Of a DNA stretch of 64,000 nucleotides, positions 25,210 through 32,769 are shown one piece after another. Numbering within the stretch: the first letter of the stretch is position 1; every line of letters starts with the position of its first letter. Made by a program: the position numbers and the translations under genes. The notes beneath the pieces are model-generated. The model saw only the letters and a list, made by a program, of their open reading frames with translations, was not told where the DNA came from and did no database searches. Location: the NCBI RefSeq assembly GCF_003312425.1, contig NZ_QNUX01000007.1, positions 1-64,000 of the forward strand, given 5' to 3'. This DNA comes from Flavobacterium psychrolimnae (GTDB taxonomy: Bacteria; Bacteroidota; Bacteroidia; Flavobacteriales; Flavobacteriaceae).

Positions 25210-26109
25210 ATGGCAAAAGCACTTAAAAAACAAGCCTTAGGAAGAGGATTATCCGCATTATTGAAAGATCCGGAAAACGATATAAAATCTGTTGACGATA
25301 AAAATGCCGATAAGGTTGTAGGAAATATTATTGAGCTTGAAATTGAGGCGATTGAAATAAATCCGTTTCAGCCAAGAAGCAATTTTAATGAGGAATCATT
25401 GCGAGAATTAGCGACTTCTATCAAAGAATTAGGCGTTATTCAGCCCATAACCGTACGTAAACTAGACTTCAATAAATACCAATTGATTTCAGGGGAACGT
25501 CGTCTTCGCGCATCCACTCTTGTAGGATTGAAAACGGTTCCTGCTTACATTAGGATTGCAAATGACAATGAATCACTAGTTATGGCTTTGGTGGAAAACA
25601 TCCAGCGCCATGATTTAGATCCAATTGAAATTGCGCTTTCCTATCAGCGTTTGATTGACGAAATTCAACTGACTCAGGAACAAATGAGTGAGCGCGTAGG
25701 AAAAAAACGCTCTACTATTGCTAATTATTTAAGACTTTTGAAATTGGATCCGATAATCCAAACTGGAATTCGCGATGGTTTCATCAGTATGGGTCATGGT
25801 CGTGCAATAATCAATATCGAAGATCAAGACATTCAAACTGATATTTACCAAAAAATTGTCAGCCAAAATCTGTCTGTTCGTGACACAGAAGCTTTGGTAA
25901 AAAACTACCAGGAAAGTTTAAAACCTAAACCTGCCGGAAAACCAAAAGCGGCTTCGTTTGAAATCGCTGACGCTCAAAAAAGCACTTTTACGAATTATTT
26001 TGGTACCAAAGTAGATGTGAAAGTAGCCGGAAACGGTAAAGGGAAAATCACAATTCCATTTCACTCTGAAGAAGACTTCAACAGAATCATCAAACTAATA
26101 AACGAATAG
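25210..26109 (+). CDS. parB: Chromosome-partitioning protein ParB
   Basis: 299 residues. It opens with KKQALGRGLSALL, the short ParA-activating segment, then a ParB/Srx domain with NPFQPR, GERRLRAS (CTPase box) and ENIQRHDLDPIE (arginine patch), an HTH domain (QMSERVGKKRSTIANYLRLL, about 155-175), and a C-terminal dimerisation segment after a Pro/Lys linker. It loads as a CTP-dependent clamp at parS sites near the origin. No parS-like palindrome was noticed in the window. Its last codon overlaps the GTG start of the next gene, so parA-parB-DUF5683 form one operon. Confidence 0.96.
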   Translation: MAKALKKQALGRGLSALLKDPENDIKSVDDKNADKVVGNIIELEIEAIEINPFQPRSNFNEESLRELATSIKELGVIQPITVRKLDFNKYQLISGERRLRASTLVGLKTVPAYIRIANDNESLVMALVENIQRHDLDPIEIALSYQRLIDEIQLTQEQMSERVGKKRSTIANYLRLLKLDPIIQTGIRDGFISMGHGRAIINIEDQDIQTDIYQKIVSQNLSVRDTEALVKNYQESLKPKPAGKPKAASFEIADAQKSTFTNYFGTKVDVKVAGNGKGKITIPFHSEEDFNRIIKLINE

Positions 26110-26669
26110 TGAATAAAATCATTATCATCGCTCTATTCCTTTTTATAGTAGGAAACACCGCTGTTTTTGCACAAACGGAAACAGAAGCGATGTTGGTCGC
26201 CAAAGATACTTTGAAATCAAATGACATTGATCCGTTGACTCCTGCAAAAGCTGCTTTTTTTTCAGCTGTTTTACCGGGTTTGGGGCAGGCTTACAATAAA
26301 AAATACTGGAAAATACCGCTCGTATACGGGGCTTTAGGAACTAGTATTTATTTTTATGTTGACAATAATAAAAAATACCATCAATACAGAGATGCTTACA
26401 AAAGCAGACTAGAAGGTTATGTTACAGACGATTTAGCTTTTCTGGACAACAATCGATTAATTGCCGGACAGAAATTTTATCAACGCAACCGCGATTTATC
26501 TGCTTTGGTTACGATTGCATTTTACGCATTGAATATTCTTGATGCTAATGTGGATGCCGCTTTAATCCAATTTAATGTAGATGAAAACTTGTCCGTACGA
26601 CCGGTTCTTTATCCTAATGATGTAACATTAAAGACAAATGTGGGACTAACATTTAATTACAGTTTTTAG
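26109..26669 (+). CDS. DUF5683 membrane protein
   Basis: 186 residues, starting with GTG at 26109, whose first base is the last base of the parB stop codon. Signal peptide at about 1-22 (IALFLFIVGNTAVFAQ). The core LTPAKAAFFSAVLPGLGQAYNKKYWKIPLVYGALG is the DUF5683 signature: a GLGQ-Y-N-K-Y-W-K-P segment with flanking hydrophobic stretches. The function is unknown; fixed linkage with parB in Flavobacteriia is known to me only as gene order. One or two membrane segments (about 60-80 and 135-155) are likely. Confidence 0.88.
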   Translation: MNKIIIIALFLFIVGNTAVFAQTETEAMLVAKDTLKSNDIDPLTPAKAAFFSAVLPGLGQAYNKKYWKIPLVYGALGTSIYFYVDNNKKYHQYRDAYKSRLEGYVTDDLAFLDNNRLIAGQKFYQRNRDLSALVTIAFYALNILDANVDAALIQFNVDENLSVRPVLYPNDVTLKTNVGLTFNYSF

Positions 26670-26719
26670 AACCCAAATAATAGTTTAAAAACGGAATTAA
26701 ATAAAAAGAACAGCTCGTC

Positions 26720-26920
26720 ATGTCATTACTTAATAAAATCGGGAAGAAATATTTTTTTATTGGAACTACAATTTTATTACTAATCACTTTAATAAACTAT
26801 TCCGAAAATAAAACATTCGATCCCATCCGAATGAATACCTTCTTTTCAGGATTTATTGCTGGGGTTTTACTAGCATTATTAGCTGCAGGTCGATTAAAAT
26901 ATTCAAAATTTAAAAAATAA
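26720..26920 (+). CDS. Small membrane protein, 66 aa
   Basis: Two hydrophobic helices (KYFFIGTTILLLITLINY and FFSGFIAGVLLALLAAG) separated by a short polar segment, with basic ends, so both termini are probably in the cytoplasm. It lies 50 bp after the DUF5683 gene and 4 bp before dapB, and is therefore very likely co-transcribed. I do not recognise a family. Tight spacing to dapB supports it being a real gene. Confidence 0.62.
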   Translation: MSLLNKIGKKYFFIGTTILLLITLINYSENKTFDPIRMNTFFSGFIAGVLLALLAAGRLKYSKFKK

Positions 26921-26924
26921 ACAA

Positions 26925-27653
26925 ATGAAAATTGCGCTTTTAGGATACGGAAAAATGGGCCAGGTAATTGAAAGAATTGCACTGGAAAGAGGCCATGAAA
27001 TCGTTTTGAAAAAAGATGAAAACAACACTTTTGATGGCCTTTCAAATGCTGATGTGGCAATTGATTTTAGTGTTCCAACAGCAGCTGTCAGTAATATTTC
27101 AAATTGTTTTCAAGCAAATGTTCCCGTAATTTCCGGAACAACAGGATGGCTGGAAAACTATGATGAAGTAGCGGCACTTTGTAATGAAAAAAACGGAGCA
27201 TTTATCTCGAGTTCTAACTTTAGTTTAGGAGTAAATATATTTTTTGAAGTCAACGAATATTTGGCTAAAATCATGTCAAAATTCGATAGCTATAAAGTTT
27301 CAATGGAAGAAATCCATCACACACAGAAATTGGATGCACCAAGCGGTACAGCAATTTCTCTGGCAAAAGGTGTAATTGAAAATAGCTCGTATAACAATTG
27401 GACCTTAGAAAAACCTGTAGCTGACGACCCGAGCGATAGCGAACTAGCGAAGCAAATTCATATTGAAGCAAAGCGAATTGGTACTGTGCCGGGAACGCAC
27501 ACCGTAACGTATAATTCCTCAGTAGACGCAATAGAAATTAAACATACCGCACACAATCGCGAAGGATTTGCACTTGGCGCTGTAATTGCTGCAGAATGGA
27601 TTGTTGGAAAACAAGGTATTTTTACCATGAAAGATGTTTTAGAATTAAAATAA
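26925..27653 (+). CDS. dapB: 4-hydroxy-tetrahydrodipicolinate reductase
   Basis: 242 residues. The N-terminal nucleotide-binding motif is LLGYGKMGQVI (4-14); the catalytic segment EEIHHTQKLDAPSGTA (about 125-140) contains the His and Lys used for substrate protonation and binding; GTHTV lies near residue 190. It reduces the diaminopimelate/lysine pathway intermediate with NAD(P)H, supplying meso-DAP for peptidoglycan. It is slightly shorter than the E. coli enzyme (273), as is usual in Bacteroidota. It belongs to the parA-lepB gene group. Confidence 0.95.
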   Translation: MKIALLGYGKMGQVIERIALERGHEIVLKKDENNTFDGLSNADVAIDFSVPTAAVSNISNCFQANVPVISGTTGWLENYDEVAALCNEKNGAFISSSNFSLGVNIFFEVNEYLAKIMSKFDSYKVSMEEIHHTQKLDAPSGTAISLAKGVIENSSYNNWTLEKPVADDPSDSELAKQIHIEAKRIGTVPGTHTVTYNSSVDAIEIKHTAHNREGFALGAVIAAEWIVGKQGIFTMKDVLELK

Positions 27654-27689
27654 AATTATTCGCCTGTTTAAGAAAATTTCCAACGAAAC

Positions 27690-27713
27690 AGCCTTAAACT
27701 TTAAACTTTAAAC
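27690..27713 (+). repeat. TTTAAAC-type intergenic repeat
   Basis: CCTTAAACTTTAAACTTTAAAC just before lepB. Related inverted-repeat pairs are at 29283-29336, 54287-54331 and 59428-59458, all in gaps between housekeeping genes. Confidence 0.6.
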
Positions 27714-27722
27714 AAAAAAACT

Positions 27723-29276
27723 ATGTCAGTATATCAATGGTTTGTATTTTTTCTGCTTGTACAAATAGTTCACTTTTTAGGAACCTGGAAATTATATGAA
27801 GCTGCCGGAAGAAAAAAATGGGAAGCTGCAGTACCCGTTTACAATGCAATTGTTTTAATGAAGATTATAGGTCGTCCTAGTTGGTGGACTATCTTATTAT
27901 TTATACCAATTATCAATTTGATTATTTTTCCGGTCGTTTGGGTAGAAACACTAAGAAGCTTTGGAAAACGATCCGGATTAGATACTTTTTTAGTATTGAT
28001 AACATTGGGATTCTACCTATATTATATCAATTACACACAAAAATTAAATTACATTTCGGATAGAAGTTTAAGCCCGCAAAATAAAGCTGCTGACACTGTT
28101 AGTTCTTTACTTTTTGCCATTGTTGTAGCTACAATCGTGCACACTTATTTTATTCAACCGTACACGATTCCAACTTCATCATTGGAAAAATCATTATTAG
28201 TAGGTGACTTTTTATTTGTAAGCAAAATGAATTATGGCGCAAGAGTTCCCATGACAACAGTAGCTTTACCAATGGTTCACGATTCTATTCCTTTGACAAA
28301 AAGCAAATCATACCTAACTTGGCCTCAATTGCCTTATATGAGATTGCCGGGAATTCAAAATATTGATCGCACAGATATCGTCGTTTTTAACTGGCCGGTA
28401 GACACCGTTTTTAGATTTTTTGACACTTCAAAAAGACGTGCTTATAAACCCGTAGACAAAAAATCAAATTATGTAAAAAGATGCGTCGGAATTCCGGGCG
28501 ATAATTTATCGATAAAAGACGGTATGGTTTACATTGATGGTAAAATATTGCAATTACCTGAACGAGCTAAACCACAATTCTCTTATAAAATAGCATTAGA
28601 CGGTAAAACACCAATCGATTTTGAATCTTTATTTAAAGACTTAGACGTAACAGATCCTGCTGGTTTTATAGACCAGACAAAAAGAGATACTGTTATTATG
28701 AGCGCACTAACTGAATCCGGAGCGGAACGATTAAAAAACACACCCGGAATTACGGCTGTAATAAGACAAATTTCTCGAGAAGATGACAATGGAGTTTTCC
28801 CACATATCAACAAATGGAATCGTGATAATTATGGTCCCGTTTACATTCCGGAAGAAGGAAAAACAGTAGCATTAACCGCCGAAACATTGCCATTTTATAA
28901 AGCCATTATTACCGATTATGAGAATAATGATTTAAAAGTAAACGGTTCCGAAATTAGGATAAACGGCGAAATTGCTACTAATTATACGTTCAAGCAAAAC
29001 TATTACTTTATGATGGGTGACAACCGTCACAACTCAGAAGACAGCCGCTATTGGGGATTTGTTCCTGAAAATCATATCGTAGGAAAACCTATTTTTATCT
29101 GGTTGAGTATCGATCCAAACGGTAAAGGAATAAATAAAATTCGTTGGGACAGAGTTTTCACAACCGTTAGTGGTGAAGGTCAACCACAATCTTATTTCAA
29201 ATTATTTCTGCTTGGATTGGTAATTTTCTTCGTAGGAGAATATTTTTGGAAAAAAAGAAAAGCGAGTAAAGTTTAA
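27723..29276 (+). CDS. lepB: Signal peptidase I, long Bacteroidota type
   Basis: 517 residues, about 190 more than E. coli LepB. Residues 1-125 are an extra DUF5684-like membrane domain with several helices. The peptidase core starts with a membrane segment near 127-145 and carries TIPTSSLEKSL with the catalytic Ser, the Lys in NYVKRCVGIPGD (about 255), and MGDNRHNSEDSRYWG (about 430). A large insertion between the Lys box and the box D motif is typical of this phylum. A final membrane helix at about 490-507 ends in a basic tail. It removes signal peptides outside the inner membrane. Confidence 0.95.
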   Translation: MSVYQWFVFFLLVQIVHFLGTWKLYEAAGRKKWEAAVPVYNAIVLMKIIGRPSWWTILLFIPIINLIIFPVVWVETLRSFGKRSGLDTFLVLITLGFYLYYINYTQKLNYISDRSLSPQNKAADTVSSLLFAIVVATIVHTYFIQPYTIPTSSLEKSLLVGDFLFVSKMNYGARVPMTTVALPMVHDSIPLTKSKSYLTWPQLPYMRLPGIQNIDRTDIVVFNWPVDTVFRFFDTSKRRAYKPVDKKSNYVKRCVGIPGDNLSIKDGMVYIDGKILQLPERAKPQFSYKIALDGKTPIDFESLFKDLDVTDPAGFIDQTKRDTVIMSALTESGAERLKNTPGITAVIRQISREDDNGVFPHINKWNRDNYGPVYIPEEGKTVALTAETLPFYKAIITDYENNDLKVNGSEIRINGEIATNYTFKQNYYFMMGDNRHNSEDSRYWGFVPENHIVGKPIFIWLSIDPNGKGINKIRWDRVFTTVSGEGQPQSYFKLFLLGLVIFFVGEYFWKKRKASKV

Positions 29277-29282
29277 ATAAAA

Positions 29283-29336
29283 AAAGTTTAAAGTTTAAGG
29301 TTTAAAGTCAGACGACTGCCTTAAACTTTAAACTTT
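29283..29336. repeat. Perfect 18-bp inverted repeat between lepB and the WbqC gene
   Basis: AAAGTTTAAAGTTTAAGG (29283-29300) and CCTTAAACTTTAAACTTT (29319-29336) are exact reverse complements with an 18-bp spacer. It belongs to the TTTAAAC repeat family listed under 27690. Confidence 0.8.
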
Positions 29337-29354
29337 AATATAACAAATCATCAA

Positions 29355-29981
29355 ATGGAAATTCTCCTCCATCCCACCTATTTCCCCTCAATCAGCCATT
29401 TTGTGGCTATGGCTCAATCAGAAAATATTACGTTTGAAATAGAAGATAATTTCCAGAAACAGACGAACCGCAATCGCACTTATATATACAGTCCAAACGG
29501 CATTCAGTTATTAAATATTCCGGTAAAGCATTCGAAAGAAAGCCATCAAAAAACGAAAGATATTAGAATAGAAAGTGATTTTGACTGGCAGAAACAACAT
29601 TTCAAATCTCTTGAAGCAGCTTATAGAAATTCTCCTTTTTTCGAATTTTTCGAAGATGATATCCGACCTCTTTTTGAAAAAAAATATGACTTTTTGTTGG
29701 ATCTAAATTTTGAAACTTTGGCTATTCTGTCCAAATGTCTTCGAATGAAAATTGCCTATGAAACAACAACTGAGTATTTTCATGATGTAGACACAGCTAT
29801 ATTTACAGATTTCCGAGCTTTGGTAAACGGAAAAAAAGACCTTTCGTTATTTGAAAACTACACACAGGTTTTTGATGACAAATATGGATTTATCAACAAC
29901 CTTAGTGTATTGGATTTACTTTTCAATGAGGGGAAATATGCTGCTAAATATTTAAAAACCCAAAAACTGATTATCAAATAG
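29355..29981 (+). CDS. WbqC-like family protein
   Basis: 208 residues. LHPTYFPSISHFVAMAQS at the start, NRTYIYSPNGIQLLNIPVKHS and W..HFKSLEAAYRNSPFFEFFED are signature segments of the WbqC-like family, which is linked to surface polysaccharide or nucleotide-sugar metabolism in other bacteria; its reaction is not well defined. In Flavobacteriia it follows lepB, as here (78 bp). No membrane segments. Convergent with the EEP phosphatase gene, whose stop codon is 18 bp away; no terminator hairpin is obvious between them. Confidence 0.88.
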   Translation: MEILLHPTYFPSISHFVAMAQSENITFEIEDNFQKQTNRNRTYIYSPNGIQLLNIPVKHSKESHQKTKDIRIESDFDWQKQHFKSLEAAYRNSPFFEFFEDDIRPLFEKKYDFLLDLNFETLAILSKCLRMKIAYETTTEYFHDVDTAIFTDFRALVNGKKDLSLFENYTQVFDDKYGFINNLSVLDLLFNEGKYAAKYLKTQKLIIK

Positions 29982-29998
29982 CTTTTTAAAGTCGGTTA

Positions 29999-31045
29999 TT
30001 ACTCTAACGACAATCTTGCCATAATAGGGAAATGATCTGAGTTTACAAAACTTGGAAAATGCTCAAAACTCTTAACCTTCATTTTTTCATCGGCAAAAAT
30101 GTAATCAATACGCGCTGGATAATACCTGAACTTATAAGTTTCTCCAAAACCAGTTCCCGCTTCCTCGAAACTATCTTTCATCTTACCTTTTATACTTCGA
30201 TATACATAAGAAAAAGCACTGTTATTCATGTCCCCGCAAATAATAGTTGGGTAAATACATTTCATTTTGTGCTCTTTGAACAATTCTGCTTGTTGCTGTT
30301 GCTGCTTGAACGCCTTGCTTATTCTGATGAAAAGCATCTGTGATTTTTGCTGATTGATAGCATCAATATTCTCATCAATCTCGTTCACATCAGGAGAAAT
30401 CTTGATAGACTGCAAATGCATATTGTAAACTCTGATGATATCTTTCCCTTTTTTGATGTCTGCAAATACGACGTTATTGCTAGAATTAGGAAAAATTATA
30501 TTTCCCTGATTGATAATTGGAAATTTAGAAAAAATGGCCTGACCGGTTTTAATTTGGTTTCCATCGGTAAAAATATAACGGTGTGGATACACTTTCAAAT
30601 CAATATCAGCAGAAGGAGAATACTCTTGCATGCACAAAATATCGGGGTTTTTGTCATTGATGAAAGCTAGAATATCCGAAGGAACATCATCTCTGTCGAT
30701 CCACCTGAATACATTCAATAACCGAACATTATAACTCATGACGGTAAAATCTTTTTCTTCTTTAGAAAATTTAGGAGACGAAAACTTGTAAAATTTATTT
30801 ATAAAAGTGATTCCTATCAATAAAACCAAACCTGATACAATCAATTGCTTTTTGAATTGAAATGCCCAGTAAATAAAAAACAACGCATTGAAAACAAAAA
30901 AAAGTGGCATAAAAAGTGTCAAAACAGACAAAAGCGGAAATGATTTTGGCGCCAAAAAAGGCAAAACATAAGCAATGAAAGTGACAAGGGTTAAAATAAT
31001 ATTCAAAAAAAACATCCCTTTATTAAACCATGACAAATTTTTCAT
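29999..31045 (-). CDS. Endonuclease/exonuclease/phosphatase-family protein with membrane anchor
   Basis: 348 residues. Two or three membrane helices occupy about 8-90. The EEP domain follows: VMSYNVRLLN near 102, ILCMQEYS (metal-ligand Glu), GDMNNSAFSYVYR (catalytic Asp/Asn) and NSDHFPIMARL at the C-terminus (the SDH motif). The catalytic domain probably faces the periplasm. Substrates of this family range from nucleic acids to phospholipids or phosphoinositides; none can be picked from the sequence. It is the last gene of the mutL-rhomboid-rhomboid-EEP set on the minus strand. Confidence 0.88.
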   Translation of the reverse strand: MKNLSWFNKGMFFLNIILTLVTFIAYVLPFLAPKSFPLLSVLTLFMPLFFVFNALFFIYWAFQFKKQLIVSGLVLLIGITFINKFYKFSSPKFSKEEKDFTVMSYNVRLLNVFRWIDRDDVPSDILAFINDKNPDILCMQEYSPSADIDLKVYPHRYIFTDGNQIKTGQAIFSKFPIINQGNIIFPNSSNNVVFADIKKGKDIIRVYNMHLQSIKISPDVNEIDENIDAINQQKSQMLFIRISKAFKQQQQQAELFKEHKMKCIYPTIICGDMNNSAFSYVYRSIKGKMKDSFEEAGTGFGETYKFRYYPARIDYIFADEKMKVKSFEHFPSFVNSDHFPIMARLSLE

Positions 31046-31092
31046 TTTCTCAATTTTTTATTATTACAAATAGCTGACAACCGATTTGAAAA

Positions 31093-31962
31093 TTATTTTC
31101 CCACTTTAAACAAAAATTCCTTTTCTTCTTTTGTCAAACTATCGTAACCAGACTGACTAATTTTATCTAAAATTTGATCAATTTGTTGTTGTGATTTATC
31201 TTTTGTGACTATTTTCGAAACGGTTTTCTCTACTGGCTTGCTGTAATTTTTGTGTACTTTTTTGAACGGTGTCGAAGTATTTTTCTTGAACAAATTGGAA
31301 AAAAAAGTGATTACACGAGAAACACTACCACTTAGATCAGTTCCATTTTGTAGCAATTTAATAAAAATAAAACCAAATAAAGCACCTGAAAGATGAGAAA
31401 TATGTCCACCCATGTTTTCGGAACGCAGCTGCATCAAATCAATAATAATTATCACAGCAGTTACATGCCATAACTTGACATTCCCGATAATTAATAAACG
31501 AAGCTCCATCAAAGGATAATATGTTGTAGTAGCGACTAAAATAGCCATAATTGCCGCAGAGGCTCCAACAATAGGCGCATTAATATTTAAAATATAAAAA
31601 ACCAAAATATAACATAGTCCAGCAAAAATAGCACTCAACACATATAGCCCTAATAATTGCTTCGATGTAAAAAAGGTCATAAATAATCTGCCTGAAAAAT
31701 TTAAAACAATCATATTAAAAACGATGTGCATGATACCGCTGTGAAAAAAAGCATACGAAAGCAATGACCACGGTTTCCAAAGCAAAAGCGCCGGATTAGA
31801 AGATAAACTCACATAATGAAGATAATCAATATTGACGCCTAAAAAAGATAAAAGCGCAAAAAATAACCACGGAAAAATAAACAAAGCAGCATTCCAAAAG
31901 ATTAGCTGAGTCACTATTCCTCCTATCTTATATTGTAATTTCAAGTCGTCAATAATATTCAT
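31093..31962 (-). CDS. Rhomboid intramembrane serine protease with C-terminal DUF6576 tail
   Basis: 289 residues with six membrane helices (about 15-40 to 200-220). HSGIMHIVFNMIVL holds the helix-2 His and Asn. The catalytic Ser is in VGASAAIMA; the residue after Ser is Ala instead of the usual Gly of GxSG, and the His is in GHISHLSGALFGF. A basic ~70-residue tail ends in QSGYDSLTKEEKEFLFKV, a DUF6576-type segment found on rhomboids of this phylum. It cleaves membrane proteins within the bilayer; the substrate is unknown. It lies 60 bp from a second rhomboid gene. Confidence 0.9.
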   Translation of the reverse strand: MNIIDDLKLQYKIGGIVTQLIFWNAALFIFPWLFFALLSFLGVNIDYLHYVSLSSNPALLLWKPWSLLSYAFFHSGIMHIVFNMIVLNFSGRLFMTFFTSKQLLGLYVLSAIFAGLCYILVFYILNINAPIVGASAAIMAILVATTTYYPLMELRLLIIGNVKLWHVTAVIIIIDLMQLRSENMGGHISHLSGALFGFIFIKLLQNGTDLSGSVSRVITFFSNLFKKNTSTPFKKVHKNYSKPVEKTVSKIVTKDKSQQQIDQILDKISQSGYDSLTKEEKEFLFKVGK

Positions 31963-32022
31963 AAGGTAATTGGGATTTAAAAACTGATAGTGAATTCGTA
32001 TTGTTTAAATGAAATTACAATT

Positions 32023-32769
32023 TTAATTCCAACGGTTTTTATTAAACTGATTTTTCTTCCAATACCACATAATAATAAAACCGAACAATGCTCCACCAAC
32101 GTGAGCAAAATGAGCAATTCCACCGCCACCAAAGATTGATTTTCCGGAAATACCTAAATACAAATCGACCAACACTAAACCTGGTACAAAATATTTTGCT
32201 TTTATAGGCACGGGAATAAACATCAAAGCCAATTCAGCATTAGGAAACATAAAAGCAAACGCCACGATTGTTCCGTAAATAGCTCCAGATGCACCGACAG
32301 CTGTTCCCATATAAGCACTAGTGAAATTTTGAAAATCAGAAACGGACAAGATTTCCTGCCATCCTGTATTGATTTTCCCTTCATTCAATAACTGTAAAAC
32401 CTCTTGTTTAGAAAACCCGTTTGCAATAAGTGTATTTAAACTTTCTTGAAAGTAGAAATAATTAACACCTGTGTGCAACAACGCAGCACCTAATCCACAG
32501 GAAATATAGAAAAACAAAAACTTTTTGCTTCCCCAAATTTGCTCCAAAGCAGATCCAAAAGAATATAACGCAAACATATTGAAAAAAATATGCATAAAAC
32601 CTCCGTGCATGAACATGTGCGTCACCGGTTGCCACAATTGAAAACTAGGATTTTCAGGAAAATATAACGCCAATATTTTATAGGCAGCATCACCAATTAT
32701 TAAAGTTCCTACAAAAAACAATACGTTGATTATAATTAATTGTTTTACGGTTTCAGTTACGTTTCTCAT
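32023..32769 (-). CDS. Rhomboid intramembrane serine protease
   Basis: 248 residues and six membrane segments. MFMHGGFMHIFFNMFALYSFG contains the helix-2 motif. The catalytic Ser is in the canonical GASGAIYG (about 158-165) and the His in HFAHVGGALFGF (about 225). It starts 4 bp inside the mutL stop region (overlap at 32766-32769), so mutL and both rhomboids are one transcription unit. The extra segment between helices 2 and 3 (about 100-145) is larger than in the tandem paralogue. The pair probably have different substrates. Confidence 0.92.
   Translation of the reverse strand: MRNVTETVKQLIIINVLFFVGTLIIGDAAYKILALYFPENPSFQLWQPVTHMFMHGGFMHIFFNMFALYSFGSALEQIWGSKKFLFFYISCGLGAALLHTGVNYFYFQESLNTLIANGFSKQEVLQLLNEGKINTGWQEILSVSDFQNFTSAYMGTAVGASGAIYGTIVAFAFMFPNAELALMFIPVPIKAKYFVPGLVLVDLYLGISGKSIFGGGGIAHFAHVGGALFGFIIMWYWKKNQFNKNRWN

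Noticed and set aside
24019-26109. parS site near parAB
   Set aside because: No palindrome of the GTTNCACGTGNAAC type was seen around the partition genes.
26720-26920. The 66-aa frame as a chance ORF
   Set aside because: Rejected as noise only after weighing: two clean membrane helices, an ATG and a 4-bp gap to dapB made me keep it as a gene.
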